Assembly (NCBI GenBank): GCA_012800995.1
Contig: JAAZIH010000125.1
Location: forward strand, 1-15,696
Origin: Chloroflexota bacterium
GTDB taxonomy: Bacteria > Chloroflexota > Anaerolineae > Anaerolineales > Anaerolineaceae
Reading direction: 5' to 3'
DNA length: 15,696 nucleotides
The translations under genes and the position numbers were made by a program. Shown piece after piece: positions 8,402-15,539 of this stretch. The notes beneath the pieces were generated by a model that was not told the DNA's origin, ran no database searches, and saw only the letters and a program-made list of their open reading frames with translations. Each line of letters starts with the position of its first letter. Positions within the stretch are counted from its first letter, which is position 1.

Positions 8402-9088
8402 TCATTCGAATCTTCTTGTAATATCAGCTTCCTTTGGCTTGTTTGCTAATGCCAACAAGCTTTCGAGAGCATTTTTTCCTTTAGTTTTATCTTTTTCTCG
8501 CAGCGCATCCACAATAATCTGCCGAGTTCTCCAACTGGAGAGCATATCATCAAGATCAGCCAAAATTTTTCCACCGTTATTCTCTTCTAATGCCCAGGCT
8601 GCTTCCAAAATGCTAATAAGCACTTTGTTTCCAAGAGGACGGAACAGAGTCAGGTGGAATTCACTTTGTTCTTCAGTAGGTATTATAGCTGGTTTTCGTT
8701 GTAATTTTCGGAATGCGATATCAATCAGAAATTGCATATAGTCCATCTGATCATCTTTGAGAATATCAAAAGCGTCATTCCAGTAACTTAGTTCAAGATG
8801 TTTTCTCAACTCAATATAATCGCTCAATAAATGCGCTTCTGAATAAATGCCATAGTTCATGCCTAAGCTAATTAATGGCACAAGCGAGAATGGTCTTCTT
8901 TGAATTCCTTTTCGCGGCTTAACATCAACAAAACCTAACTGGCGGGCAACTTCCAATTGTTCCCGCACACTGGCAATACTGACGCCCAAAATCTGACTTA
9001 ATTCCGCGATACTGGGAATATCTTGCTCGTTCTTAGAGGCTTCTGCCAGATAAGTGAGTAAGGATGTTTTTTCTTTATCCATCAGCAT
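8402..9088 (-). CDS. GntR-family (FadR/FCD-like) regulator of the Kor operon
   Basis: A 228-residue protein with an N-terminal winged helix-turn-helix (about 8-65; IAELSQILGVSIASVREQLEVARQ is the helix-turn-helix part) and an all-helical C-terminal domain (about 85-215) like the FCD ligand domain. The FCD core LRKHLEL and EFHLTLFRPLGNKVL is recognisable. H145 of the FH motif is kept, but the acid four residues earlier is Gln141, and the later conserved histidines are not visible, so the usual metal site looks lost. The start is ATG at 9088, or the ATG two codons later; neither has a strong ribosome site. As the first gene of the operon, with a palindrome at 9095-9111, it probably represses its own operon in response to a metabolite, which cannot be named from sequence. 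Confidence 0.87.
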   Translation of the reverse strand: MLMDKEKTSLLTYLAEASKNEQDIPSIAELSQILGVSIASVREQLEVARQLGFVDVKPRKGIQRRPFSLVPLISLGMNYGIYSEAHLLSDYIELRKHLELSYWNDAFDILKDDQMDYMQFLIDIAFRKLQRKPAIIPTEEQSEFHLTLFRPLGNKVLISILEAAWALEENNGGKILADLDDMLSSWRTRQIIVDALREKDKTKGKNALESLLALANKPKEADITRRFE

Positions 9089-9094
9089 TCATCT

Positions 9095-9111
9095 GATTAA
9101 TAGTATTAATC
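9095..9111 (-). promoter_or_regulatory. 17-bp palindrome, likely operator of the GntR-family regulator
   Basis: GATTAATAGTATTAATC is a perfect palindrome around G9103. It lies just downstream of the expected transcription start of the promoter at 9121-9149 and just upstream of the regulator start codon, a standard position for a repressor that blocks its own transcription. Similar half-sites occur at 9166-9171 (GATTAA) and 9212-9218 (ATTAATC). Binding by the adjacent regulator is inferred. Confidence 0.65.
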
Positions 9112-9120
9112 CAAGAGAAG

Positions 9121-9149
9121 ATTATAGGATAGTAACCAACAACCGTCAA
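9121..9149 (-). promoter_or_regulatory. Sigma-70-type promoter of the regulator-korA-korB operon
   Basis: On the minus strand, -35 TTGACG (9144-9149), a 17-nt spacer and a perfect -10 TATAAT (9121-9126). The start site should fall near 9113-9115, giving a leader of about 25 nt that contains the palindrome at 9095-9111. Confidence 0.85.
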
Positions 9150-9192
9150 GGAAAATCAGAAAAATGATTAAGATAATTTTACATAGAGCCAC

Positions 9193-9228
9193 AAGTAAAA
9201 AAGACAAGCTAATTAATCTTTTTTACTT
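9193..9228. repeat. AT-rich inverted repeat in the divergent intergenic region
   Basis: AAGTAAAAAAGA (9193-9204) is the exact reverse complement of TCTTTTTTACTT (9217-9228), with a 12-nt centre. An outer 8-nt pair, GAAAATCA (9151-9158) and TGATTTTC (9232-9239), brackets it. It sits between the two divergent genes and lies upstream of the minus-strand promoter. It could be a regulator site or insulate the two units; it does not look like a standard terminator because the T run is within the stem. Confidence 0.5.
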
Positions 9229-9327
9229 CAGTGATTTTCAGTTTTTTCTTTCTTTTCATAGTACAATTGGCAAAACCATTTTATGTTCACCAAATCATAG
9301 AAAGGGTTTAGAGGAAGAAGGTGACAT

Positions 9328-10335
9328 ATGATATGCAGCTACTGCAATTCTTACAATAATGACAATTACAAGTTTTGCCAGTATTGTGGCAAGACCCTTG
9401 TATTTCAAAACGAACAGCCCCAACCAGAAACATTGCCCCCTCAAACCATTCAAACGTCAAAGCAGACTCCACAAACATCACCGCTTGTCCAAGCCACAAT
9501 ACAACCAAGTTACACGCAGATTCCACCACAAAATAACCCCATCCCTGATTCTGGTGCACAATCCTTCCAGACAGGTCAAGGAATGCCTGACAGACCGATT
9601 CTTTCGCCCTATCACCCACCCCAACAGGTTCCACTCCAAGGACAAAGCTATCATTACCCCAAAAAGCAATCCAATCCACTTCCGCTCGTCATCAGTATTA
9701 TTGCCATAATATCCTTATTTATTGGCATCTTCACGCCTGTATTAAGTTTTAGAATAAACTCAGAAGGTTTGTTGGGCATGGTCATGGATAGTTTTGGTTT
9801 CTTGGGATTGTCCGAATTTAAAAACATCAGCGTGACTTACAGTCCAATTTCAATGATGACTGGCAAACCTCCCAAAATAAACGCGGCTGATGCAATTGGC
9901 AGTACCATGCAAGAGTATCTCAACAATGAACTCAATCAATATTACAGTGTAATAAAAAATACCAGAACTGAAAATTTGGACCCATCAAATCAAGTCTTAA
10001 AAAAGTCAATCTCCACGCTACAGCTCATCGGTACCGCATTATCTCTCCTCGCTTTTTTATCAGCCATCTTTGTCGGCATTAAACTTATAAGTCCCAACTC
10101 TCATTTTTCAACTACATTAGTCAGCTTCGGTAGCAGCTTGTTGTTAATTCTGCTCATTGCTGGCTTGATCTTTTTAAAGTCATTGAAAATCGATCTGGGT
10201 GATATGGGAGCTTACTTTGGCATTTCCTCATTCAAACTCAGTGAAATCCTCAAGACAAATCCTGCATTTGGCTACTTTTCATTATCCATCGGTTCAATCC
10301 TCGCTCTAATAAGAGCGTTTATGAAACAGTCTTAG
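9328..10335 (+). CDS. Zinc-ribbon, Pro/Gln-linker, multi-TM protein of unknown function
   Basis: A 335-residue protein with an N-terminal zinc ribbon (C3, C6, C17, C20 in two CxxC pairs, the second as CQYCGK), a disordered linker rich in Pro, Gln, Thr and Ser (about 24-115), a membrane segment (about 117-141), a presumed outside loop (about 142-228) and three further hydrophobic segments towards the C-terminus (QLIGTALSLLAFLSAIFVGI, FGSSLLLILLIAGLIFL, FGYFSLSIGSILALI). This layout, zinc ribbon plus long Pro/Gln linker plus membrane domain, is common among uncharacterised proteins of Chloroflexota and Firmicutes, with no assigned role. The start at 9328 is supported by AGAAGG ending 6 nt upstream. 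It is divergent from the Kor operon and separated from the ABC genes by a terminator, so it is likely monocistronic. Confidence 0.85.
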   Translation: MICSYCNSYNNDNYKFCQYCGKTLVFQNEQPQPETLPPQTIQTSKQTPQTSPLVQATIQPSYTQIPPQNNPIPDSGAQSFQTGQGMPDRPILSPYHPPQQVPLQGQSYHYPKKQSNPLPLVISIIAIISLFIGIFTPVLSFRINSEGLLGMVMDSFGFLGLSEFKNISVTYSPISMMTGKPPKINAADAIGSTMQEYLNNELNQYYSVIKNTRTENLDPSNQVLKKSISTLQLIGTALSLLAFLSAIFVGIKLISPNSHFSTTLVSFGSSLLLILLIAGLIFLKSLKIDLGDMGAYFGISSFKLSEILKTNPAFGYFSLSIGSILALIRAFMKQS

Positions 10336-10397
10336 AAGGTCATAGTCTTATTACACAATCTTAGCAATCACTCCTCCTCACACTTATTGCTTATATC

Positions 10398-10430
10398 TGA
10401 ATGTGAGCAACATCAAGTCGCTCACATTCA
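10398..10430. repeat. Perfect 11-bp inverted repeat
   Basis: TGAATGTGAGC (10398-10408) and GCTCACATTCA (10420-10430) are exact reverse complements around an 11-nt loop. No T run follows on either strand, so it is not a normal terminator. It may be an operator or an RNA hairpin. Confidence 0.6.
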
Positions 10431-10433
10431 ACA

Positions 10434-10450
10434 TCTGTCCCAATGACAGA
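10434..10450. repeat. Short inverted repeat next to the 11-bp repeat
   Basis: TCTGTC (10434-10439) pairs with GACAGA (10445-10450) around a 5-nt loop, three bases after the previous repeat. A 6-bp repeat could be chance; its closeness to the larger one is the only reason to list it. Confidence 0.35.
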
Positions 10451-10568
10451 CCTTGCTAACCTACCCTCGCAAAATAAAGCTTGAAAGATAGTCAAATGGC
10501 AGCTTCAGTTTTGCTCATTTCTAATATATCGATCACTTATCATAAATATTAAACTCTAATTTCAAATC

Positions 10569-10599
10569 AGCTTGCCCATCAGAAGCAAGCTTCTTTTTT
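10569..10599 (+). terminator. Terminator-like hairpin before the ABC genes
   Basis: AGCTTGC (10569-10575) pairs with GCAAGCT (10585-10591) over a 9-nt loop, followed by TCTTTTTT. It lies 234 nt after the zinc-ribbon gene, so it would end either a long 3' UTR or a separate small transcript. Confidence 0.6.
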
Positions 10600-10642
10600 C
10601 ACAATACACCTTTATATGTCATTTTCCAACAATCCAGTAAGC

Positions 10643-10673
10643 CCTTAAGATACAATTATCTAACTACTTAAGG
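10643..10673 (+). promoter_or_regulatory. CCTTAAG/CTTAAGG pair around a -10-like hexamer and the ribosome site of the ABC genes
   Basis: CCTTAAG (10643-10649) and CTTAAGG (10667-10673) are inverted copies flanking TACAAT (10651-10656). The second copy includes the AAGGA ribosome site for the ATG at 10679. No good -35 was found, so the promoter call is weak. Confidence 0.3.
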
Positions 10674-10678
10674 AAAAA

Positions 10679-12445
10679 ATGGACCAGACAAGCGAGTTTA
10701 ACATCCCTTTTAAATACAAAACCAACCGCAGCAGTCCTGTGCTCTGGGTGCTTTCACATGTCAGGCATCATTGGTTCATATTCCTGGTGGCAGCCATTGG
10801 CGCGATAGGCAACGCCGCCTTAGCTGGTGTTCCCGCCGTGCAATTTGGCAGAGTCTTTGAAGCGCTCACCAGTGGCGAAGGCGGCAAACAAATCTTCCTG
10901 CAAGGTGCCGCAATTGTTGCCATTTCTCAAATCACACGAGGCTTTTTGCAGTTCCAACGCAACTTTGGCTTTGAAGTCACCGCTCAGCGCATTGAGCGCG
11001 ATACCCGTGACGAGTTCTACACCAGCCTGCTTGGCAAATCGATGACCTTCCACGCTTTGCAATCGGTTGGCGACTTGATGGCACGCGCCAGTAACGACAT
11101 TCGCGAAGTCAATTACATCTTTAGCCCCGGCATCAACATGGTCTTTGGATCAATGAATTTCCTCTTTATCCCACTAATTATCGGTGGGCGAATACATCCA
11201 GCTTTATTATTAACGCCAATCGCCTTCATCATCGCCTATTTTCTTGCGGTCATCTATTATCTGCGTGTCTTGCAACCTGTCACCAGTAAAGTTCGCAGCA
11301 GTTTTGGCGTGATGAACAGCCGCATCGCAGAAGACATGGATGGCATCGAAACCGTCAAGGCTGCCGCCCAGGAACAAGCCGAAATCGAACGCTTCCGCAA
11401 AAACATATCAACTTACCGCGATGCTACCGTAAAACAAGGTGATATTGAAGCACGTTTTATACCCATGCTCTTGCTGGCGTTGGCGATGGGATTTGGGCTT
11501 TTGCATGCGCTTTACCTGGCACGCATAGGCGAAATAACACTTGGCAACGTCATTACCTATTTCAGCGCGCTAAGTATGCTGGGCTTCCCTACCAACACAT
11601 CTGTTATGGCATATTCGCGCATATCCTTAGGCCTCGCCAGCGCGCGACGTCTCTTAGCCATCATGAACACCGAAAACAACCTTGACCAAAACGAAGACGG
11701 TTATGCGCAAACTATCAAAGGTGATGTTTCATTCAAAGATGTGAATTTCTCATACGATGGTAAGGTAACCAATCTCAAAGAAATCACTTTTGAAGCCAAG
11801 GCTGGTCAAACGATTGCCGTGGTAGGTCAAACCGGCTCGGATAAAACCAGTCTTATTCGTCTCATCAACCGCACTTACGACCCTCAAGAAGGACAAATAT
11901 TCATTGATGACGTGAATCTCAAAGACTGGCGTCTTGACACGCTGCGGGGTCAAATATCTATCATTGAACAGGACATCTTCCTCTTTTCAAAAAGTATCGC
12001 TGAAAATATCGCCTTTGGCAAGCCTGGTGCCACACAGGAAGAAATTAAAGAAGCCGCCCATAAAGCTCAAGCGGCGAATTTTATCGCGGAACTACCCGAT
12101 GGATACGATACCATCATTGGCGAACGTGGCGCGACACTTTCCGGTGGTCAACGCCAACGCATTGCCCTGGCACGCGCGTTCCTCACCGACCCACGCATTT
12201 TGATTCTTGACGATTCCACCAGTGCCATTGACAGCCAAACTGAAGATGAAATCCAAAAGGCGATTAAAATCGCCTCTGAAGGTCGCACGACTTTCATCGT
12301 TACCCACCGTCTTTCTCAAATCCGCTGGGCAGACCTGATTATCGTCCTTCGACAAGGCAGAATTTCAGAAATTGGCACCCACCATGAGCTTATGGAACGC
12401 TCACGTGCCTACCGTAGAATTTTCTCCGAGGATAAGCAAAGCTAA
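10679..12445 (+). CDS. ABC exporter half-transporter, degenerate-site subunit
   Basis: A 588-residue half-transporter: an N-terminal ABC-exporter membrane domain (about 30-330) and a C-terminal ATPase (about 350-588). The signature is canonical LSGGQ (487-491) and the H-loop has H543. Two catalytic features are altered. Walker A reads GQTGSDKT (383-390), with Asp388 in place of the invariant Gly before Lys389 (codon GAT at 11840-11842). The residue after Walker B is Asp512 (ILILDDSTSAID) rather than the catalytic Glu. In heterodimeric exporters of the TM287/288 or BmrCD type, one subunit carries such a non-catalytic site, and this one fits. It overlaps the next gene by one base in TAATG. AAGGA at 10670-10674 precedes the ATG. 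Substrate unknown; drug or lipid export is the usual guess for such pairs. Confidence 0.92.
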   Translation: MDQTSEFNIPFKYKTNRSSPVLWVLSHVRHHWFIFLVAAIGAIGNAALAGVPAVQFGRVFEALTSGEGGKQIFLQGAAIVAISQITRGFLQFQRNFGFEVTAQRIERDTRDEFYTSLLGKSMTFHALQSVGDLMARASNDIREVNYIFSPGINMVFGSMNFLFIPLIIGGRIHPALLLTPIAFIIAYFLAVIYYLRVLQPVTSKVRSSFGVMNSRIAEDMDGIETVKAAAQEQAEIERFRKNISTYRDATVKQGDIEARFIPMLLLALAMGFGLLHALYLARIGEITLGNVITYFSALSMLGFPTNTSVMAYSRISLGLASARRLLAIMNTENNLDQNEDGYAQTIKGDVSFKDVNFSYDGKVTNLKEITFEAKAGQTIAVVGQTGSDKTSLIRLINRTYDPQEGQIFIDDVNLKDWRLDTLRGQISIIEQDIFLFSKSIAENIAFGKPGATQEEIKEAAHKAQAANFIAELPDGYDTIIGERGATLSGGQRQRIALARAFLTDPRILILDDSTSAIDSQTEDEIQKAIKIASEGRTTFIVTHRLSQIRWADLIIVLRQGRISEIGTHHELMERSRAYRRIFSEDKQS

Positions 12446-14259
12446 TGGGTTTTTATCACGGACTTTCAGCGGAAGCTTATGACCGCCAATATACCAACAA
12501 AACGCTCATTCAACGCATCTTAAACTATTTAAAACCACACAAAATGAAGCTCTTTTTTGTCGCGATTGTGGTTATCTTACAGGGTTTCACCGGTTCTATC
12601 CCCTATTTACTTGTCTCGAAAGTGCTCGATGAAGGCGCAGCTGCCCAACCTGATGACCGCATTCTTGCTATTCTGGTAGGTGCAGTCATTTTAATTGAAG
12701 TCTTAGGCTACGTCTTCTTTCATATCCAGCAACGTCTCATGGCACGTGTCAATGCTGATGTTTACCGTTCTTTAGCTACTGATGCTTTTGCAGCTTCCAT
12801 GGAACAAGATCTCGCTTTTCACGACAAGCTCAGCTCTGGTCGCATCGTCTCGCGCATCACCGGTGACACAGAAGACTTCATAACCCTCATGCGCTTGACC
12901 ATGAACGTTTTAAGCTCTGTGATGCAATCCATCATTGTGGCGATTATCTTATTGCGCACCGAATGGCGTCTGGCACTGATGCTCTTCATCTTTGTTCCGA
13001 TTGTGATAGGAATTGTTGCAGCATACCGTAAGGTCGCGCGACGCGTAACCACACGCGGTATGCGCGCGATGGCAAACGTCAATGCTACCGTGAAAGAAAC
13101 GATTAGTGGCATTTCTGTTGCCAAAAACTTCCGTCAAGAAGAAAGCATCTATGCTGATTTTGAAAAATCCAACAAAACCTCATACGATGTCAATGTCAAG
13201 CGCGGTTTTGTTTTGTCGATTGTTTTCCCCACCATGCGCACACTTAGTGGCATTAGCATCGCGCTTTTGGTCTATTTTGGAGCGCTAACTGTTAGCCAAG
13301 GGCTCATCACCGCAGGTGCCTGGTATTTGGTCTTGCTTTCAAGCGAACGCTTCCTCATGCCCATCCTAAGCATGACGTCCTACTGGGCACAGGTACAAAC
13401 CGGTTTTGCAGCAGCGGAACGCATTTTCGCGCTCATCGATGCCGAGCATACCGTTGTGCAAACGAATAACCTCCCTGCCCATGTCCTGCATGGCAACATT
13501 GTCTTTGAGAAAGTCCATTTTAGCTATGGGGTTGGCGCTGAAGTTTTAAACAACTTCAATCTCCACATCAAACCAGGCGAGAACCTTGCTATTGTCGGGC
13601 ATACTGGTGCGGGAAAATCGTCCATCGCGCGCCTTATTTCTCGATTTTATGAATTCCAGGAAGGCAAAATCTTGATTGATGGCACAGATATCCGCGAGTT
13701 TGAGATCGACAGTCTCCGCCAGCAAATGGGAGTGGTTACCCAGGTGCCCTTCCTGTTTGAAGGCACCGTGGAAGAAAACATTCGCTTCGCCCAACCGGAT
13801 ATCACCCGAGAAGAAATTCTCGCCCTGGCACAGGAAATCGGTGGTGGCGAATGGCTTGAAACGCTCACCAACGGGCTTGACACGAACGTTGGTGAACGTG
13901 GCGCGAAAATCTCCATGGGCCAACGCCAACTCGTCGCTTTGATGCGCGTTCTTGCTCGCAAACCAGCTATTTTTATCCTGGATGAAGCCACAGCCAGCAT
14001 CGACCCCTTTACCGAGACGCAAATTCAACACGCGCTCAACCTCATTTTGAGTCAATCAACCAGCGTGCTCATCGCACATCGGCTGTCCACGGTTAAATCT
14101 GCCGACCGTATCATCGTGCTTGACCATGGTGGCATAATCGAAGAAGGCACTCACAACGCTTTACTCAAGATGGGTGGCACCTATGCTGAACTTTATAACA
14201 CTTACTTCCGCCACCAATCCTTAGAATATGTCGAAGAGGCTGGCAAGTTCCTTAAGTAA
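12445..14259 (+). CDS. ABC exporter half-transporter, catalytic-site subunit
   Basis: A 604-residue partner of the preceding gene, with a membrane domain (about 30-320) and an ATPase (about 345-604). Here Walker A is intact, GHTGAGKS (385-392), and Walker B ends in the catalytic Glu514 (FILDEATASID), with H545 in the H-loop. The signature is ISMGQ (489-493) instead of LSGGQ. Thus the productive ATP site would be formed by this subunit's Walker motifs and the partner's LSGGQ, and the weak site by the partner's altered Walker motifs and this ISMGQ. The start codon overlaps the upstream stop codon, so translation is coupled and a 1:1 heterodimer is expected. A GAGG 13 nt upstream is the only ribosome-site-like sequence. 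No clear terminator follows. Confidence 0.93.
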   Translation: MGFYHGLSAEAYDRQYTNKTLIQRILNYLKPHKMKLFFVAIVVILQGFTGSIPYLLVSKVLDEGAAAQPDDRILAILVGAVILIEVLGYVFFHIQQRLMARVNADVYRSLATDAFAASMEQDLAFHDKLSSGRIVSRITGDTEDFITLMRLTMNVLSSVMQSIIVAIILLRTEWRLALMLFIFVPIVIGIVAAYRKVARRVTTRGMRAMANVNATVKETISGISVAKNFRQEESIYADFEKSNKTSYDVNVKRGFVLSIVFPTMRTLSGISIALLVYFGALTVSQGLITAGAWYLVLLSSERFLMPILSMTSYWAQVQTGFAAAERIFALIDAEHTVVQTNNLPAHVLHGNIVFEKVHFSYGVGAEVLNNFNLHIKPGENLAIVGHTGAGKSSIARLISRFYEFQEGKILIDGTDIREFEIDSLRQQMGVVTQVPFLFEGTVEENIRFAQPDITREEILALAQEIGGGEWLETLTNGLDTNVGERGAKISMGQRQLVALMRVLARKPAIFILDEATASIDPFTETQIQHALNLILSQSTSVLIAHRLSTVKSADRIIVLDHGGIIEEGTHNALLKMGGTYAELYNTYFRHQSLEYVEEAGKFLK

Positions 14260-14331
14260 TTTCACGCTTTCACACCATCATTCAAATCTTAGATAAGCCT
14301 ATTATGTGTCAGCTTTTGGTATCATTAGCGC

Positions 14332-15363
14332 ATGAATAATAAAGTTGTCCTTGGCTTAAGCGGTGGTGTAGACAGTGCCGTGGCTGCTGTTTTGTTAAAA
14401 CAAAGTGGCTATAAGGTACATGGACTTTATCTCATCACCTGCCCCGCATATGAACAAGGTATCGACAAGGCTGAGACACTCGCCAGACAACTTGCCATTC
14501 CCCTGACCATTCTTGATATCCAGGCTGACTTCCAGCAAAAAGTCATCCTCCCTTTCGCGCAGAGCTACTATACCTGCCAAACGCCAAGCCCATGTATGGA
14601 ATGTAACCGCGTTATCAAATGGCATTACCTTCTGAATCAGGCTGATACCATCGGCGCGAGATATGTTGCTACTGGCCACTACGCGCGCGTGATGCAAAAC
14701 GAAGCAGGTCTATTTGAACTACACAAAGGGCTTGACCCCAACAAAGACCAAAGCTACATGCTCAGTTGCCTAAGTCAAAGGGAATTAACACGTACGCTTT
14801 TACCCCTTGGCACACTCAACAAGCATGATGTACGCACAATAGCTGAGAAAAACGGACTAAATATTCCCGAAAGTGAAGAAAGCCAGGACCTATGCTTTTT
14901 ACATGGCACCAATTACCGTGATTACCTGAAAGAACATTTTGATTTCTCAGAATCCCCCGGTCCTATTAAACTCAGCGATGGTACCTTGTTAGCAGAGCAC
15001 GATGGGTTAAGCGCTTACACCATTGGCCAACGCAAAGGCTTGCCCGCTTTCAAACATGCCCTGTTTGTTCTCGAAAAACGACCATCCGATAACACACTCG
15101 TTGTTGGTGGACTGGAGGAACTCGGGCAAAACACTTTTTCCGTTCATGCCATCAATTGGATCTCCGGCCAGGTAGCCCTAAACCTGCAAAATATTCACGT
15201 TAAAATTAGATATCGCGCCACATCAGTGCCATGTGAAATCAGCTTGGGGGAGAAAAATCAAGCGAGAATCCATACTTTCACACCTTTACGTGATATCACG
15301 CCTGGACAATTCGCGGTTTTTTACCAGGACGATCGTGTGCTGGGCAGTGGAATCATCTCATAG
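14332..15363 (+). CDS. mnmA: tRNA-uridine 2-thiolase MnmA
   Basis: Inserts sulfur at C2 of the wobble uridine (U34) in tRNAs for Lys, Glu and Gln. The ATP-pyrophosphatase loop is SGGVDS (10-15). Both catalytic cysteines are present: C88 in TPSPCMECN and C188 in SQDLCFL. Other family motifs are VATGHYAR (112-119), DPNKDQSYML (135-144) and YTIGQRKGL. At 343 residues it is slightly shorter than the common length of about 360, mainly because the segment after the first strand (residues 33-50) is short. There is no visible Shine-Dalgarno sequence before the ATG; TATCAT lies six bases before it and could be a -10 of a leaderless transcript, though no good -35 is seen. It follows the ABC pair after 72 bases and may be independently expressed. 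Confidence 0.96.
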   Translation: MNNKVVLGLSGGVDSAVAAVLLKQSGYKVHGLYLITCPAYEQGIDKAETLARQLAIPLTILDIQADFQQKVILPFAQSYYTCQTPSPCMECNRVIKWHYLLNQADTIGARYVATGHYARVMQNEAGLFELHKGLDPNKDQSYMLSCLSQRELTRTLLPLGTLNKHDVRTIAEKNGLNIPESEESQDLCFLHGTNYRDYLKEHFDFSESPGPIKLSDGTLLAEHDGLSAYTIGQRKGLPAFKHALFVLEKRPSDNTLVVGGLEELGQNTFSVHAINWISGQVALNLQNIHVKIRYRATSVPCEISLGEKNQARIHTFTPLRDITPGQFAVFYQDDRVLGSGIIS

Positions 15364-15397
15364 ACAATTCAACGATGAGTGCGTAGACCGTAAATGC

Positions 15398-15425
15398 TTG
15401 ACTTTAGCCACCAAATAGCTAAAAT
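15398..15425 (+). promoter_or_regulatory. Promoter for the glycine riboswitch-gcvH transcript
   Basis: -35 TTGACT (15398-15403), a 16-nt spacer and -10 TAAAAT (15420-15425). The start site would be near 15432, immediately before the first strand of the riboswitch P1 stem, which fits well. Confidence 0.72.
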
Positions 15426-15434
15426 AAACTTATC

Positions 15435-15523
15435 AGCTCAACGGGAAGAGACTCACTTTAGGTGAGCACCGAAGGGGCAAGCCCGAACGGGTGAAACTCT
15501 CAGGTACCAAGACCCCATGAGCT
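15435..15523 (+). promoter_or_regulatory. Glycine riboswitch, single aptamer
   Basis: The conserved glycine-aptamer core is present: GGGAAGAG (15443-15450), GCACCGAAGGGGCAA (15466-15480) and GAAACTCTCAGG (15493-15504). P1 is formed by AGCTCA (15435-15440) with TGAGCT (15518-15523), next to CGGG/CCCC. P2 is AAGAG with the CTCTC strand, and CTCAC/GTGAG (15452-15456, 15462-15466) forms the P3-region hairpin. Only one aptamer is visible; many gcv switches have two in tandem. It is placed between a promoter and a terminator and precedes gcvH, so it should raise expression of glycine cleavage genes when glycine is abundant; the direction of control is from the family, not from this sequence. Confidence 0.93.
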
Positions 15524-15539
15524 TCTGAAGTCGGTTGAT

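Larger units (their letters stand above)
10336..10678. other. 343-base gap with hairpins; no gene recognised
   Basis: No convincing coding region is seen. The stretch is AT-rich and holds two neighbouring inverted repeats (10398-10430 and 10434-10450), a terminator-like hairpin (10569-10599), and a paired CTTAAG element around the presumed leader of the ABC genes (10643-10673). The last 80 bases contain a TACAAT -10-like hexamer (10651-10656) but no matching -35. Confidence 0.7.

Noticed and set aside
9193..9228. AT-rich inverted repeat as an intrinsic terminator
   Set aside because: The stem has few G-C pairs, the T run is within the stem, and no transcript is expected to end there from either divergent gene.
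9308..9679. Minus-strand open frame opposite the zinc-ribbon gene
   Set aside because: The plus-strand gene has a ribosome site, Cys4 zinc ribbon and membrane segments; the antisense frame reflects the Pro/Gln-rich codons.
10679..12445. The first ABC gene as a pseudogene because of the Walker A change
   Set aside because: The frame is intact, start and stop are coupled to the partner, the signature motif is canonical, and the change falls in the site expected to be non-catalytic.
13546..14055. Long open frame antisense to the second ABC gene
   Set aside because: It mirrors the ATPase domain on the opposite strand, has no ribosome site or recognisable domain, and is explained by the codon bias of the real gene.
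10679..14259. The two ABC genes as a recent tandem duplication
   Set aside because: The proteins differ greatly in sequence and have complementary motif changes, the pattern of an old heterodimer rather than a fresh duplication.
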